64,000 bases of DNA from JADKIH01 sp031427625 (GCA_031427625.1 JANPNV010000111.1:74012-138011), one strand, 5' to 3'. Positions 17,681 to 26,898 are shown, numbered from the stretch's first letter. Made by a program: numbers and translations. Notes: generated from the letters alone by a model not told the origin.

Positions 17681-18453
17681 TAGAATTTGAAAAATATCAA
17701 GGAACGGGTAATGATTTCGTTTTGATAGATGACAGAAAATCCCTTCATAATTTTTCTGTTGATATGATCAAACGGTTATGTGACAGACATTTTGGAATCG
17801 GTGCTGATGGAATTATCCTCCTTAGAGAACATAACCATCATGACTTTGAAATGCTCTATTATAATGCTGATGGTTTACCTGGATCGATGTGCGGAAACGG
17901 AGGAAGATGTGCAGTCGCATATGCACATAAACTAGGACTTATCAGCAATAAAGCAAGTTTTTCAGCATTTGACGGGGCCCATCGTGCTATCATAAAATCC
18001 ACTGATCCTTATATTGTTTCTCTCCAAATGAACGATGTCTCTGAGATTGAAAGCAACGACGGATATTTTTTTCTGAATACAGGTTCTCCTCATTATGTTA
18101 GTTTTGGAAACAATGTCCGATCTAAAGATGTTGTCGGTGAAGGAAGGAAAATACGATACAATAAAAGATTTGAAAAGGATGGTACCAATGTAAATTTTGT
18201 AGAACCCTTTAATGACGACCTTTTTATTAGAACCTATGAACGTGGTGTTGAAGGTGAAACCTTGTCGTGCGGAACAGGAGTAACCGCATCTGTTATCGCT
18301 GCCTCCGCCGCAGGAATTATTAGTAATAACTCTTGTCTGGTCGAAACTTTGGGAGGAAAATTAATGGTTAACTTTAATAAAAACGGAAATACTTTTTCAG
18401 ATATATGGCTGGAGGGTGCAGCCGATTTCGTTTTCTCCGGAAAATTACTGTAG
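17677..18453 (+). CDS. dapF: Diaminopimelate epimerase
   Basis: The 258-residue enzyme has the two-cysteine active site of the family: C72 in MCGNGGRC and C198 in LSCGTGVT. It also has the N-terminal GNDFVLIDDR motif. It converts LL- to meso-diaminopimelate for lysine and peptidoglycan synthesis. Its start overlaps the stop of the anti-sigma-like gene by 4 bases, so it is probably cotranslated with it. This is an unusual neighbour for dapF. The length is slightly shorter than the typical 270 residues and no motif is missing. Confidence 0.95.
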   Translation: MIEFEKYQGTGNDFVLIDDRKSLHNFSVDMIKRLCDRHFGIGADGIILLREHNHHDFEMLYYNADGLPGSMCGNGGRCAVAYAHKLGLISNKASFSAFDGAHRAIIKSTDPYIVSLQMNDVSEIESNDGYFFLNTGSPHYVSFGNNVRSKDVVGEGRKIRYNKRFEKDGTNVNFVEPFNDDLFIRTYERGVEGETLSCGTGVTASVIAASAAGIISNNSCLVETLGGKLMVNFNKNGNTFSDIWLEGAADFVFSGKLL

Positions 18454-18520
18454 AAACAAGTTGAAAGTGTTATCGAATAAGCTATTTGAATTCTTAACTT
18501 AGTCGAAATTAAATATTGAT

Positions 18521-19072
18521 ATGCATCTTATAGGAGAATTGATACAATTAAGAGCCCTGGAACCAACCGATTTAAATAAATTATATAAATGGGAAAATGA
18601 CAGCACTATCTGGAGTGTGAGCGGTACGCTTATGCCTTTTTCAAAATATATTCTCGAAGAATTTGTCACCCAGGCTCATCAGGATATATATACGAATAAA
18701 CAACTTCGGCTCATGATCGATCTTCGTTATTTCGATGAAGACGACAATCTTTCTGATGAAATCCATTCAATCGGCTGTGTTGACCTTTTTGATTTTGACC
18801 CCAAAAACAAACGTGCTGGAGTGGGCATTCTTATTGCCGACAAGGCCGACAGAGGAAGAGGATATGCCACAGAGGCATTGCATCTGATAGTTGATTACGG
18901 TTTTGAAATACTCGACCTACATCAGATTTATTCTAATGTAAGGATCGATAATGAAAATAGCCTCGCCTTGTTTAAAAAATCCGGCTTCGAAGTTACCGGA
19001 CTAAAACAGGACTGGATATATGATTTCGGAAAATTTTATGATGAGTATAATATGCAACTCATCCGCAAATAA
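18521..19072 (+). CDS. GNAT acetyltransferase (RimJ/RimL-like)
   Basis: The 183-residue protein begins IGELIQLRALEPTDLNKLYKWEND, typical of RimJ/RimL-like N-acetyltransferases. The acetyl-CoA binding loop is in KADRGRGYATEAL (about 107-119), and the late motif is ENSLALFKKSGFEVTG (about 146-161). The acceptor may be a ribosomal protein N-terminus, an amino acid or an antibiotic. Nothing in the sequence decides. The next gene begins 2 bases after its stop. Confidence 0.85.
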   Translation: MHLIGELIQLRALEPTDLNKLYKWENDSTIWSVSGTLMPFSKYILEEFVTQAHQDIYTNKQLRLMIDLRYFDEDDNLSDEIHSIGCVDLFDFDPKNKRAGVGILIADKADRGRGYATEALHLIVDYGFEILDLHQIYSNVRIDNENSLALFKKSGFEVTGLKQDWIYDFGKFYDEYNMQLIRK

Positions 19073-19074
19073 AA

Positions 19075-21138
19075 TTGTCAAACAAATCCTCTGAACCCAA
19101 TCAAATAGTGCGAGCCCGCAAATCATATTTCAGATGGACAGTTTGCTCATTGCTTGTTTTTCTATTCATCGCAAGTCTTTCTTGCAGCAATAGGGAAAAA
19201 ACGTCATCACCCGTTTATACTTCGCTGTCTGATTCTGCCCGATATGAAGGAATTGCAACATGCAAACAATGTCATGCAGATAAATATGAAACATTTATCC
19301 GGACTGGTATGGGAATGTCATTCGATTCTGCATCAGAAAAAAAATCATCTGCTGTTTTTCCTGATCATGCTCCTGTGTATGATAAATATCGCGATTATTC
19401 TTACTATCCTCATTGGGATAATGACAAATTAGTAATAACTGAACTTAGAATTAAAGGTCATGATACTATTTATGAGCGGAACGAGAAAATTTCATGGATT
19501 GTAGGCTCTGGCCAGCATACTAATTCTCATTTGATGAGTGTAAACGGATATGTTTATCAGGTTCCTCTTACATATTATACTCAAAAAGAGAAATGGGATT
19601 TACCACCAGGATTTGAAGGTGGCCATAACAGCAGATTCTCACGAATGATTGGTCTTGAATGTATGACATGTCATAATGCATTCCCCGGTTTTGTTCAGGG
19701 ATCTGAAAACAAATACAACTTTGTGGCTAATGGAATCGATTGCGAACGCTGTCATGGTCCCGGAGCGCAACACGTAAAAGAAAAGCTTGAAGGGAAGATT
19801 GTCGACGTGAAAAATGCTATTGATTATACAATTGTAAACCCCGCTAAATTACCTATCAATCTTCAAATGGATGTTTGTCAGCGTTGCCATATTCAGGGAA
19901 ATGCAGTTTTGAAAAATGGAAAATCATTTCTCGATTTTAAACCAGGCATGAAATTGAGTGATGTAATGGATGTTTATATGCCCTCTTTTTCCGGCGACGA
20001 CGATTCACATATTATGGCATCTCATGCTGAAAGACTTAAAATGAGTAAGTGTTTTCTCACTTCCATTGCATATGCCGATAAGCAAAATAAAATTCATCCT
20101 TCGCTTACTCCATATAAAAATGCAATGACATGCATTACCTGCCATGATCCTCATGTAAGTGTACGCTCAACTGATCAATCTGTATTCAACAACAAGTGTC
20201 AATCCTGTCATGTCTCCACTTTTAATACAATTGACGGCAGTCATTATAATTCCGGAAAAGAATGCAAGGACTCAGAAATAACGAGAATGAAAGCAGGTAA
20301 TAATTGTGTTTCCTGTCATATGCCTAAGAATGGAACAATTGATATCCCGCATGTCGTTACGACTGATCATTGGATACGAATTCCTTCAACAAAAGGTAAT
20401 TTGCAATCAATAAAAATATTTGCTGGATTAGCTTGTATTAACAACAGTATGCCTGATAAGAAATCGAAAGGCATTGCTTATTTGTCTTATTTTGAAAAAT
20501 TTTCACCAAATTCATCTTACCTCGATTCAGCAAAAAAATATTTTAATGATGAAAACAGCGATAGTATCACCGAATATTTTAGTCAGTTAATCAGGTGGGC
20601 ATTTCTTATGAAAGACTATAAAAAATTAATCAGTTATACAAATACACAATCAGCAATACTGGAACATTTTCGTTCTTCTGTGATGAATGATGATGCCTGG
20701 ACTAGTTATAGAATCGGCGAGGCATATTATTCTCAGAATGATCTTGGAAATGCAATTAATTATTATGGCAAGGCAGTGGAACTTGCTCCGTATAATCCGG
20801 ATTTCAGAAACAAACTTGCCGGTGCGCAATTAGATTCTGAAAATATTGTGGGCGCAAGGAATAATTATGAATTTATATTGAAAGAGAATCCTGATTATGT
20901 AAGCGCCTATGTTAGCCTGGGATTTTTAATCTTTAAGTTTGATGGCAATTACCGGAAAGCAGATCTGATGTATGAGAAAGCACTTTCACTTGATCCAGAT
21001 AATATTCAGGCGCTTATGAATAAAGCCGGAATTCAAATATTTCTTGGTAAAAAGAAAGAAGCCAGAAATTTAATTATTGAAGTCTTAAAGCGCGATAAGG
21101 ATAACTATAATGCTAAACTTATTTTGAAGCAATTATGA
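19075..21138 (+). CDS. Seven-heme cytochrome c lipoprotein with C-terminal TPRs
   Basis: The 687-residue protein starts at a TTG 2 bases after the preceding gene. No in-frame ATG occurs before the signal peptide. A lipoprotein-like signal (FIASLSC, C37) anchors it in the envelope. Seven CxxCH heme motifs occur at C63, C196, C223, C268, C353, C375 and C411, resembling cytochrome c-554-like multiheme proteins. From about residue 545, TPR repeats follow (YRIGEAYYSQNDLGNAINYYGKA). It probably moves electrons in the periplasm or at the outer membrane. The TPRs suggest docking to partner proteins. The redox partner is unknown. Confidence 0.85.
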   Translation: MSNKSSEPNQIVRARKSYFRWTVCSLLVFLFIASLSCSNREKTSSPVYTSLSDSARYEGIATCKQCHADKYETFIRTGMGMSFDSASEKKSSAVFPDHAPVYDKYRDYSYYPHWDNDKLVITELRIKGHDTIYERNEKISWIVGSGQHTNSHLMSVNGYVYQVPLTYYTQKEKWDLPPGFEGGHNSRFSRMIGLECMTCHNAFPGFVQGSENKYNFVANGIDCERCHGPGAQHVKEKLEGKIVDVKNAIDYTIVNPAKLPINLQMDVCQRCHIQGNAVLKNGKSFLDFKPGMKLSDVMDVYMPSFSGDDDSHIMASHAERLKMSKCFLTSIAYADKQNKIHPSLTPYKNAMTCITCHDPHVSVRSTDQSVFNNKCQSCHVSTFNTIDGSHYNSGKECKDSEITRMKAGNNCVSCHMPKNGTIDIPHVVTTDHWIRIPSTKGNLQSIKIFAGLACINNSMPDKKSKGIAYLSYFEKFSPNSSYLDSAKKYFNDENSDSITEYFSQLIRWAFLMKDYKKLISYTNTQSAILEHFRSSVMNDDAWTSYRIGEAYYSQNDLGNAINYYGKAVELAPYNPDFRNKLAGAQLDSENIVGARNNYEFILKENPDYVSAYVSLGFLIFKFDGNYRKADLMYEKALSLDPDNIQALMNKAGIQIFLGKKKEARNLIIEVLKRDKDNYNAKLILKQL

Positions 21139-21164
21139 TGAGTGATATGTGATAACCTTTTCTT

Positions 21165-21172
21165 TACATTTG
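21165..21172 (+). promoter_or_regulatory. Candidate -7 element for the two-component system
   Basis: TACATTTG matches TAnnTTTG, 48 bases before the response regulator start. No -33 TTG is present at the usual spacing. Confidence 0.4.
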
Positions 21173-21220
21173 CTTAACAATGCCGCTTCTGTAAATAGAT
21201 AGCTTTCAGAAAATTTTTAG

Positions 21221-21913
21221 ATGACAAAACAATATAAAATTCTACTGGTTGATGACGAACCGGATATTTTAGAATTCATGGCATATAACCTTAAAAAGGA
21301 GCACTATACTATATTCACTGCTGGTAATGGAGTGGATGCAATTAAAGTTGCAAAATCAGAGAAGCCTGATCTTATTATTCTTGATATTATGATGCCCGAA
21401 ATGGATGGCATTGAAACTTGCCGTGTTCTGCGTGATTTGCCTGACTTTAAAAACACCCTGATTGCATTTTTAACAGCACGTAATGAAGATTATTCACAGA
21501 TTGCTGGTCTTGATGTTGGTGCTGACGATTACATTACAAAGCCTATTAAGCCAAGAGTCTTAATCAGCAGAATAAATGCATTGTTCAGACGATATAACAA
21601 GGATGCTGAAAATACATCTTCACAGAACAAAATAATTCATGCTGCCGATCTTCAAATTGACAGGGAGCAATACCTTGTATTTCGTGGTAAAGAAAAAATC
21701 GAACTTCCCCGAAAGGAATTTGAATTGCTTGTTTTGCTTGCAGCCAGGCCGGGTAAAGTTTTTACGCGTGATGAAATCCTTGAACGTGTTTGGGGTCAGG
21801 ACGTAGTTGTAGGCGATAGAACGATTGATGTACATGTGAGAAAAATTCGGGAAAAACTCGGAGAGGAATTGATCCGAACTGTTAAAGGAATTGGTTATAA
21901 ATTTGATTTCTAA
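21221..21913 (+). CDS. OmpR/PhoB-family response regulator
   Basis: The 230-residue protein has a receiver domain with the acidic pair DDE at 11-13 and the phospho-acceptor D55 in LIILDIMMPEMDG, and KPIK near residue 108. A winged-helix output domain follows (RPGKVFTRDEILERVWGQDV and TIDVHVRKIREKLG). This is a PhoB-type transcription factor paired with the histidine kinase immediately downstream. In Bacteroidota such pairs are often compared with PhoB/PhoR, but the regulated genes cannot be read from this window. Confidence 0.93.
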   Translation: MTKQYKILLVDDEPDILEFMAYNLKKEHYTIFTAGNGVDAIKVAKSEKPDLIILDIMMPEMDGIETCRVLRDLPDFKNTLIAFLTARNEDYSQIAGLDVGADDYITKPIKPRVLISRINALFRRYNKDAENTSSQNKIIHAADLQIDREQYLVFRGKEKIELPRKEFELLVLLAARPGKVFTRDEILERVWGQDVVVGDRTIDVHVRKIREKLGEELIRTVKGIGYKFDF

Positions 21914-21926
21914 TATCTGATAAAGT

Positions 21927-23006
21927 TTGAACGAAAAATCATTTTCACTTCCTGCACCAAAGAATCCTACACCGAACAAACTAGCTGTTGTTGCTTCGCT
22001 AATTATCGGTGCTTTAATAACTGCTTCCTCACAATTTTTATTTTTCCTTCGATCAAATGATTTTTCATGGATCAGCAGTGTGATTTTATTCGCTATAACT
22101 TTTATTGTTTGTTATGCAATTTTCAGTTACATCCTGCGTATTTTCATTTACAGAAAAATAAAACTGATTTATAAGACAATTTCAAGTGCAAAAAATTCTA
22201 AGGAAAAGGCGATGGCCATCGTTGATTCGAATGAGGATATTCTTGCTAATGTCAGTAAAGAAGTACTGGAATGGCAGAAAAGCGGATCAGAAGAAATTGC
22301 AGAACTTAAACGCATGGAGAATTTCAGAAAGGAATATTTAGGTAATGTTTCTCATGAATTAAAGACTCCTCTGTTTAATATTCAGGGTTACATTCATACG
22401 CTTCTTGATGGAGCAATTTCTGATCCTGCCGTGAATATTAATTATCTTCAAAGAGCAGCGAAGTCTGCTGAAAGACTGTGCCATATTGTTGACGATCTGG
22501 AGGAAATCTCAAAACTTGAAAGCGGTGAAATGAGTCTAGATCAGCGAACATTTGATATTCATGAATTATTTAGTGATGTTTTTGAATCCACGGAACTCCG
22601 CGCAAAGGAGATGGATATTAAGCTTGACTTCAAGGAAGGAAACGATGATCAGGTATATGTATATGCTGATAAAGAAAAAATCAGACAGGTAATAACTAAT
22701 CTTATTGTGAACTCTGTTAAATATGGAAGAACAGGAGGTTCAACACTTGTAGGATTTTACGACATGGATCAAAATATTCTTGTAGAGATAACAGACAATG
22801 GAATCGGAATTGATCACGATCATTTATCGAGAGTCTTCGAACGATTTTACCGAGTTGATAAAAGCCGTTCAAGAGATCAGGGAGGGACTGGTCTGGGTTT
22901 GGCGATAGTAAAACATATTCTGGAAGCTCATAATCAAACAATAAATGTTAGAAGTACTTTGGGTATAGGTACTACCTTTGCATTTACATTAAAAAAATCT
23001 GATTAA
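21927..23006 (+). CDS. PhoR-like sensor histidine kinase
   Basis: The 359-residue kinase starts at a TTG 14 bases after the response regulator stop. It has two transmembrane helices (about 19-40 and 48-75) with almost no periplasmic loop between them. A linker follows, then HisKA with the phospho-acceptor H143 in GNVSHELKTPL. The HATPase domain has NLIVNSVKYG (N box), DNGIGID (G1) and GGTGLGLAIVKH (G2). Lacking a large sensory domain, it probably reads a membrane signal or partner protein. It should phosphorylate the adjacent regulator. It converges with the next gene with only 2 bases between stops. Confidence 0.92.
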   Translation: MNEKSFSLPAPKNPTPNKLAVVASLIIGALITASSQFLFFLRSNDFSWISSVILFAITFIVCYAIFSYILRIFIYRKIKLIYKTISSAKNSKEKAMAIVDSNEDILANVSKEVLEWQKSGSEEIAELKRMENFRKEYLGNVSHELKTPLFNIQGYIHTLLDGAISDPAVNINYLQRAAKSAERLCHIVDDLEEISKLESGEMSLDQRTFDIHELFSDVFESTELRAKEMDIKLDFKEGNDDQVYVYADKEKIRQVITNLIVNSVKYGRTGGSTLVGFYDMDQNILVEITDNGIGIDHDHLSRVFERFYRVDKSRSRDQGGTGLGLAIVKHILEAHNQTINVRSTLGIGTTFAFTLKKSD

Positions 23007-23008
23007 TT

Positions 23009-23464
23009 TTATTTTAGAACCTTCATCATACTAAAGTGCGGAATTACACCAAATAAAATATAAGAATCTCCGGTAATTTTATAACCATTACTTTCATAAA
23101 ATCTAACTGCATTGTTACGGGAATCGAGTACTATTTTTTCCAGATTTTTCAAAGTAGCTTCTTTTTCAAGTTGCTTTAGCATCACAGTTCCAAGTCCGCA
23201 GTGACGATATTCCTCAGCAACAGCCATTGATCTTATCTGACCTTCAGTTGCAGAGTTAAACTGCAATCTTCCAGTGGCTATCGGTTTCCCTGATTTATTT
23301 TTCATCAGAAGATGTAACGACTTATCTTCCCATTCGTCGCGGGTAGAATTCTCATCCTGATTCCATGGTTTTCTTAATACTTCAAATCTGAGTTTATAAT
23401 AACTCGCAATATCTTCAGGCTTTACCGGAATTAATATTTCATATTCAGGTGCATTATTTTTCAT
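23009..23464 (-). CDS. GNAT-family N-acetyltransferase
   Basis: The 151-residue single-domain GNAT protein begins YYKLRFEVLRKPW after a short N-terminus. The acetyl-CoA loop is VAEEYRHCGLGTVML (about 88-102), and the C-terminal motif is NAVRFYESNGYKITG (about 124-138). It resembles uncharacterised acetyltransferases found alone in many bacteria. The substrate is unknown. It starts 3 bases after the stop of the upstream monooxygenase-like gene and is likely cotranscribed. Confidence 0.85.
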   Translation of the reverse strand: MKNNAPEYEILIPVKPEDIASYYKLRFEVLRKPWNQDENSTRDEWEDKSLHLLMKNKSGKPIATGRLQFNSATEGQIRSMAVAEEYRHCGLGTVMLKQLEKEATLKNLEKIVLDSRNNAVRFYESNGYKITGDSYILFGVIPHFSMMKVLK

Positions 23465-23467
23465 GGA

Positions 23468-24856
23468 TTATTTTTTCGTATCGAGACTAATTTGTTCATC
23501 GCCCGTAATGTATGGAATGTACGTGCAGATAAGCTGAAACATTTCATCTGTTGTTCTCATGCTTCCGTTTCTTTCGGAAACTATTCGTGGAGGATGATAG
23601 GGAATAAAGGGGTTAGCTTCTGTATTATCGTAAATCCCTTCAGCAATTATTGTAGTACCGGCAGTTAATTTTACAATTTTTCTAAAAGTGTAAAAGTACT
23701 GCCAACGAAAATCCCATTTTCGAATTCTGATAAGTGGAATGGTGTCTCCTGATGGGGAAATGGCATAAGCAAGGAATGAGGATCCTAGCAGATGCATATG
23801 CGGATTTATTGTTAACAAGGAAATTGTTTCCGGTAATTTATATTTTGTCGTGAATTTTTTAATTTGATTCGGAGGAATGATTAATGGAGGCTCGACCGGC
23901 GAGATACCACTTGTTCCTAAGATAAATTCTTTAACGGGTCGTTCCGGCGAATGGGGACTGAAAAATATATTAAAGGATGTTTGATCGCTTGTGTCAACAG
24001 GAGTTGGGCCATAGTGAATATTATCGAGTAGGAGTATACCTCTTTTTTTTACGCGGTATCCGCCAATACCTTCTGGGTAAATTGCAGTTTCCACTCCCGG
24101 AAGATAGTTTGTTACTGATGGTGTAAGCAATGGATAAGTTCCATCATCATTTTTAAGTTTGAGTTTTTCAAAAGCATGAAGCTTATCGAATTTTTCGGTG
24201 TTAACAAAAATATCACCTGACAAATTATCAACTTTAGCTCCCTCTTCATATTGAATGAGGTGTGCATTGATGTGATGCACAAGCTTCTTATTTCCAGGAA
24301 TGATTTCAATTGCCTTTATAAATGTATCAGACGGAAAATCGTAGGGGATTTTCAGCATTATAAAATAGTCCTTGTTGTTTCCTTTTATAAAAATTGGTTC
24401 CCGAATTCGAAGAACAATATCCGGTTTCCCAAAATGACTCTCATTGTAATAAACGGGCGGAGAAGGTGTTTTTAAAGAATCTCCTATAGGGGCGCCGGCT
24501 TCAATCCAATTGTTTATTAAAGTCAGTTCATTTTTTGATAAAACTTTTTCATCCTTGAAATGGCTGTAACCGGTATCGGCAGGCCATGGTGGCATAACAC
24601 GACTGTTGATTGCTAATTGAAATGTGTGAAGCCTCTTCTTAACATCCTGATAGGTAATAAAATTAAATGGAGCGCCGGAACCCGGGCGATGACAGGGAGT
24701 GCAATATTTGTAAATTATAGGAGCAATCTCTTTTGAAAAAACAGGAATAGTTTCCGATTCAATTACTGTTGATTGATTTTTATTGCTGCATGAAAAAATA
24801 AAACCCGCAACGGATGTAATAAAAAATGAAAATAATCTGACTTTCTGTTTATTCAT
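23468..24856 (-). CDS. Lipoprotein with cytochrome c motif and PHM-like copper monooxygenase domain
   Basis: The start at 24856 (MNKQKVRLFSFF) gives 462 residues and overlaps the upstream redoxin gene by 8 bases. A lipobox-like FSC lies near residue 23. A single heme site CTPCH (about 52-56) sits in a segment IAPIIYKYCTPCHRPG like that of small cytochromes, with later motif VMPPWPAD. The C-terminal part has HHINAHL and NPHMHLLGSSF. These His patterns resemble copper type II ascorbate-dependent monooxygenases (peptidyl-glycine monooxygenase fold). It is likely an envelope oxidoreductase. The substrate is unknown. Confidence 0.72.
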   Translation of the reverse strand: MNKQKVRLFSFFITSVAGFIFSCSNKNQSTVIESETIPVFSKEIAPIIYKYCTPCHRPGSGAPFNFITYQDVKKRLHTFQLAINSRVMPPWPADTGYSHFKDEKVLSKNELTLINNWIEAGAPIGDSLKTPSPPVYYNESHFGKPDIVLRIREPIFIKGNNKDYFIMLKIPYDFPSDTFIKAIEIIPGNKKLVHHINAHLIQYEEGAKVDNLSGDIFVNTEKFDKLHAFEKLKLKNDDGTYPLLTPSVTNYLPGVETAIYPEGIGGYRVKKRGILLLDNIHYGPTPVDTSDQTSFNIFFSPHSPERPVKEFILGTSGISPVEPPLIIPPNQIKKFTTKYKLPETISLLTINPHMHLLGSSFLAYAISPSGDTIPLIRIRKWDFRWQYFYTFRKIVKLTAGTTIIAEGIYDNTEANPFIPYHPPRIVSERNGSMRTTDEMFQLICTYIPYITGDEQISLDTKK

Positions 24857-25424
24857 ATTCCAGAATGCATCCAATTGCTTCAGTCTTTTTAATTTTTACC
24901 GGAACATTATTAATTACAGACACAATTGCATCTTCAAGATTTTTTTGAGTGATTCCCGGTTTTTTTTTCCCAATTGCATAGAGCCAGTCATCAATTCTCC
25001 CTTCATAAACAATAGATCCAGTTTTGTCTACAAGGAAACATCCTGGTGCAATTGCAGCTTTCAGCATTCGGCCAAGAATAAGATCAGGGTCTTTAAATAA
25101 TGGAAAGAGGATTTTGTATTGATCCCGAAATGAAATAAGTTCATTTTCAGTTGAGTATTTTCCAGGGAAAATGCCAATGAATGAAATATTTTTACTTGAA
25201 TATTTCTGAAATAATTTATTTAAAGTAAGTGTGTAACTCTGTGAAGCTGGACAATCACTCAAAAGAAATACAACAACTGTAGCTTTATTTGTTTTAAGAT
25301 CCTGAAAAAGGACTTTTTTATTTCCAAGATCGTTTAATTGAACATCGAAAAAATCGTCACCTAATATGAAGGAACAAAATAGAATAGTTGCAAATAAAGA
25401 AAGGATTAAATAAATTTTCTTCAT
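24849..25424 (-). CDS. Exported redoxin/AhpC-TSA-type thioredoxin-like protein
   Basis: The 191-residue protein has a signal peptide (MKKIYLILSLFATILFCSF) and a thioredoxin fold of the redoxin type. The usual CxxC is replaced by a single cysteine in LLSDCPASQSYT (near 57), followed by the cis-Pro region IAPGCFLVDKTG. The C-terminus has another conserved-looking Cys in EAIGCILEYE. It overlaps the heme/copper monooxygenase-like gene by 8 bases (ATGAATAA), so the two are probably made together. It may act as a periplasmic thiol redox partner or copper chaperone. Both are inference. Confidence 0.75.
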   Translation of the reverse strand: MKKIYLILSLFATILFCSFILGDDFFDVQLNDLGNKKVLFQDLKTNKATVVVFLLSDCPASQSYTLTLNKLFQKYSSKNISFIGIFPGKYSTENELISFRDQYKILFPLFKDPDLILGRMLKAAIAPGCFLVDKTGSIVYEGRIDDWLYAIGKKKPGITQKNLEDAIVSVINNVPVKIKKTEAIGCILEYE

Positions 25425-25475
25425 TGGATAAAGTTACAATTTTCAATCGTCTTTTGATAAGGGTAGGGTACAACT

Positions 25476-25505
25476 GAAAAAAGCTGTCGAATAGACAGCT
25501 TTTTC
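25476..25505. terminator. Intrinsic terminator after the gene at 25522
   Basis: An 11-bp stem AAAAAGCTGTC/GACAGCTTTTT with a 5-base loop has A and T tracts on both sides. It terminates the minus-strand T9SS gene. Confidence 0.8.
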
Positions 25506-25521
25506 ATAATATTATTTTGAA

Positions 25522-26841
25522 TTACTCTACGATGAACTTATCAGAGAATACTGCTTTACCTTCTTCAGTGACTGTGTAATAATAATTTCCGGGAGCCAGA
25601 CTATGAAGATCCAATGTAATCTCGAAAGAATTGTTTTTATTCTCGATAGTTGTTGGCACATTTCCAATTGATCTTGACTGTAGGTCGAATAATTTTATGT
25701 CCGGTTTCAGAAAGTTTTGTTTAGTGCTAACAGTTAGTGTTGCTCTTTCATGTGCCGGATTTGGGAAAAATGATTTCTCAATGATCAGATCATTTAATTC
25801 TTCAACGCTAATTGACACTGATGTTATGGCAACATTGGTTGCAGGTGATGAAAATGTGCCGCCGATAACTGGCTTGTAGCTTTGGCTGGAGATAGCATAA
25901 ACTTCTCCATTGACAGTGCTTGTTGAAAGAGTGATAGTCTGAATCGGATTTGTAACCGATGTAATTTTTGCAGCATAGGATGCAAGTCCTCCAACACCAA
26001 GGTTTGTAAATTTCCCGCCCAGATATAGTATGTTGTTATAACCTTTGTATAAAGCATAGACTTTATCATTTACGCCAAAGTTAGTCTGAATAGTTCCCCA
26101 TGTGGTTCCGTTGAATTTTGCAGCAGCAAATGTTGGTATTGAAAAATCTCCGCCAACATAAAGGCTTCCACCGTAAGAGGCAAGCGCATAGATTTTTCCT
26201 CCTGTAAGATCAGTTGATGGGATTGCACTCCATGATGTTCCGTCGTAACGATTAAGCGGGGTGCTTGTCATATCTGATCCGCAATAAATAGAACTGTTAT
26301 ATTCAGTTATTGCATTTACGTTTGCTCCGATACCTGCACCCATTTGATTCCAGGTAGTGGAAACAAGTTTAGAAATATGATTCATCGCGAGACCTGAAGC
26401 TAGTGAAAATTTACCACCGGCATAAACAGATCCGGATAGCGAATTTATAAAGATGCAGTTTACCTGGTCATTAAATCCACCGCCAACGTCGCTCCATGCA
26501 CTACCTGTCCATTTAGCGATATTGTTTACAGCAACTCCACCGGCAGAACTAAAAAGTCCTCCGACATAAAGTTCCTGATTTTTAAAAGCAAGAGCATATA
26601 CTGGACCGGAAACGCCTGTTCCAAGTTCTACCCATGAGGAGCCGTTCCATTTTGCCAGATAATTAAGAGTTCCTGTAAAAGTTCCACCGGCATAGATTTC
26701 ATGTGTTACAGGATTTTCTGCAATGGCTTTCACTGCATTCGAGTTGTTTCCAAGTCCGAGAGCCATAGTATTCCATATCTGACCGTTAGAAGAAAGAAGG
26801 GTACTCATTATAATTGTAAGAGAAAGTAAGGTTTTTTTCAT
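25522..26841 (-). CDS. Secreted T9SS cargo protein with Kelch-like repeats
   Basis: The 439-residue protein has a signal peptide (ending near SSNG) and about seven repeats. Each has the pattern LYVGGxF..., ...AKWNGSxWxxxGxG (for example IYAGGTFTGTLNYLAKWNGS and LYVGGLFSSAGG), which suggests a beta-propeller. The C-terminal region (KSFFPNPAHERATLTV and the end SDKFIVE) is a type A T9SS sorting domain. Related repeat proteins are common surface or secreted proteins of Bacteroidota with no known enzyme activity. A strong terminator follows it. Confidence 0.85.
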   Translation of the reverse strand: MKKTLLSLTIIMSTLLSSNGQIWNTMALGLGNNSNAVKAIAENPVTHEIYAGGTFTGTLNYLAKWNGSSWVELGTGVSGPVYALAFKNQELYVGGLFSSAGGVAVNNIAKWTGSAWSDVGGGFNDQVNCIFINSLSGSVYAGGKFSLASGLAMNHISKLVSTTWNQMGAGIGANVNAITEYNSSIYCGSDMTSTPLNRYDGTSWSAIPSTDLTGGKIYALASYGGSLYVGGDFSIPTFAAAKFNGTTWGTIQTNFGVNDKVYALYKGYNNILYLGGKFTNLGVGGLASYAAKITSVTNPIQTITLSTSTVNGEVYAISSQSYKPVIGGTFSSPATNVAITSVSISVEELNDLIIEKSFFPNPAHERATLTVSTKQNFLKPDIKLFDLQSRSIGNVPTTIENKNNSFEITLDLHSLAPGNYYYTVTEEGKAVFSDKFIVE

Positions 26842-26898
26842 TATTTATTGATTTGTATGAGAGGTGGAAAATACTATTTTTTTTTTACCCTAAGCGTA

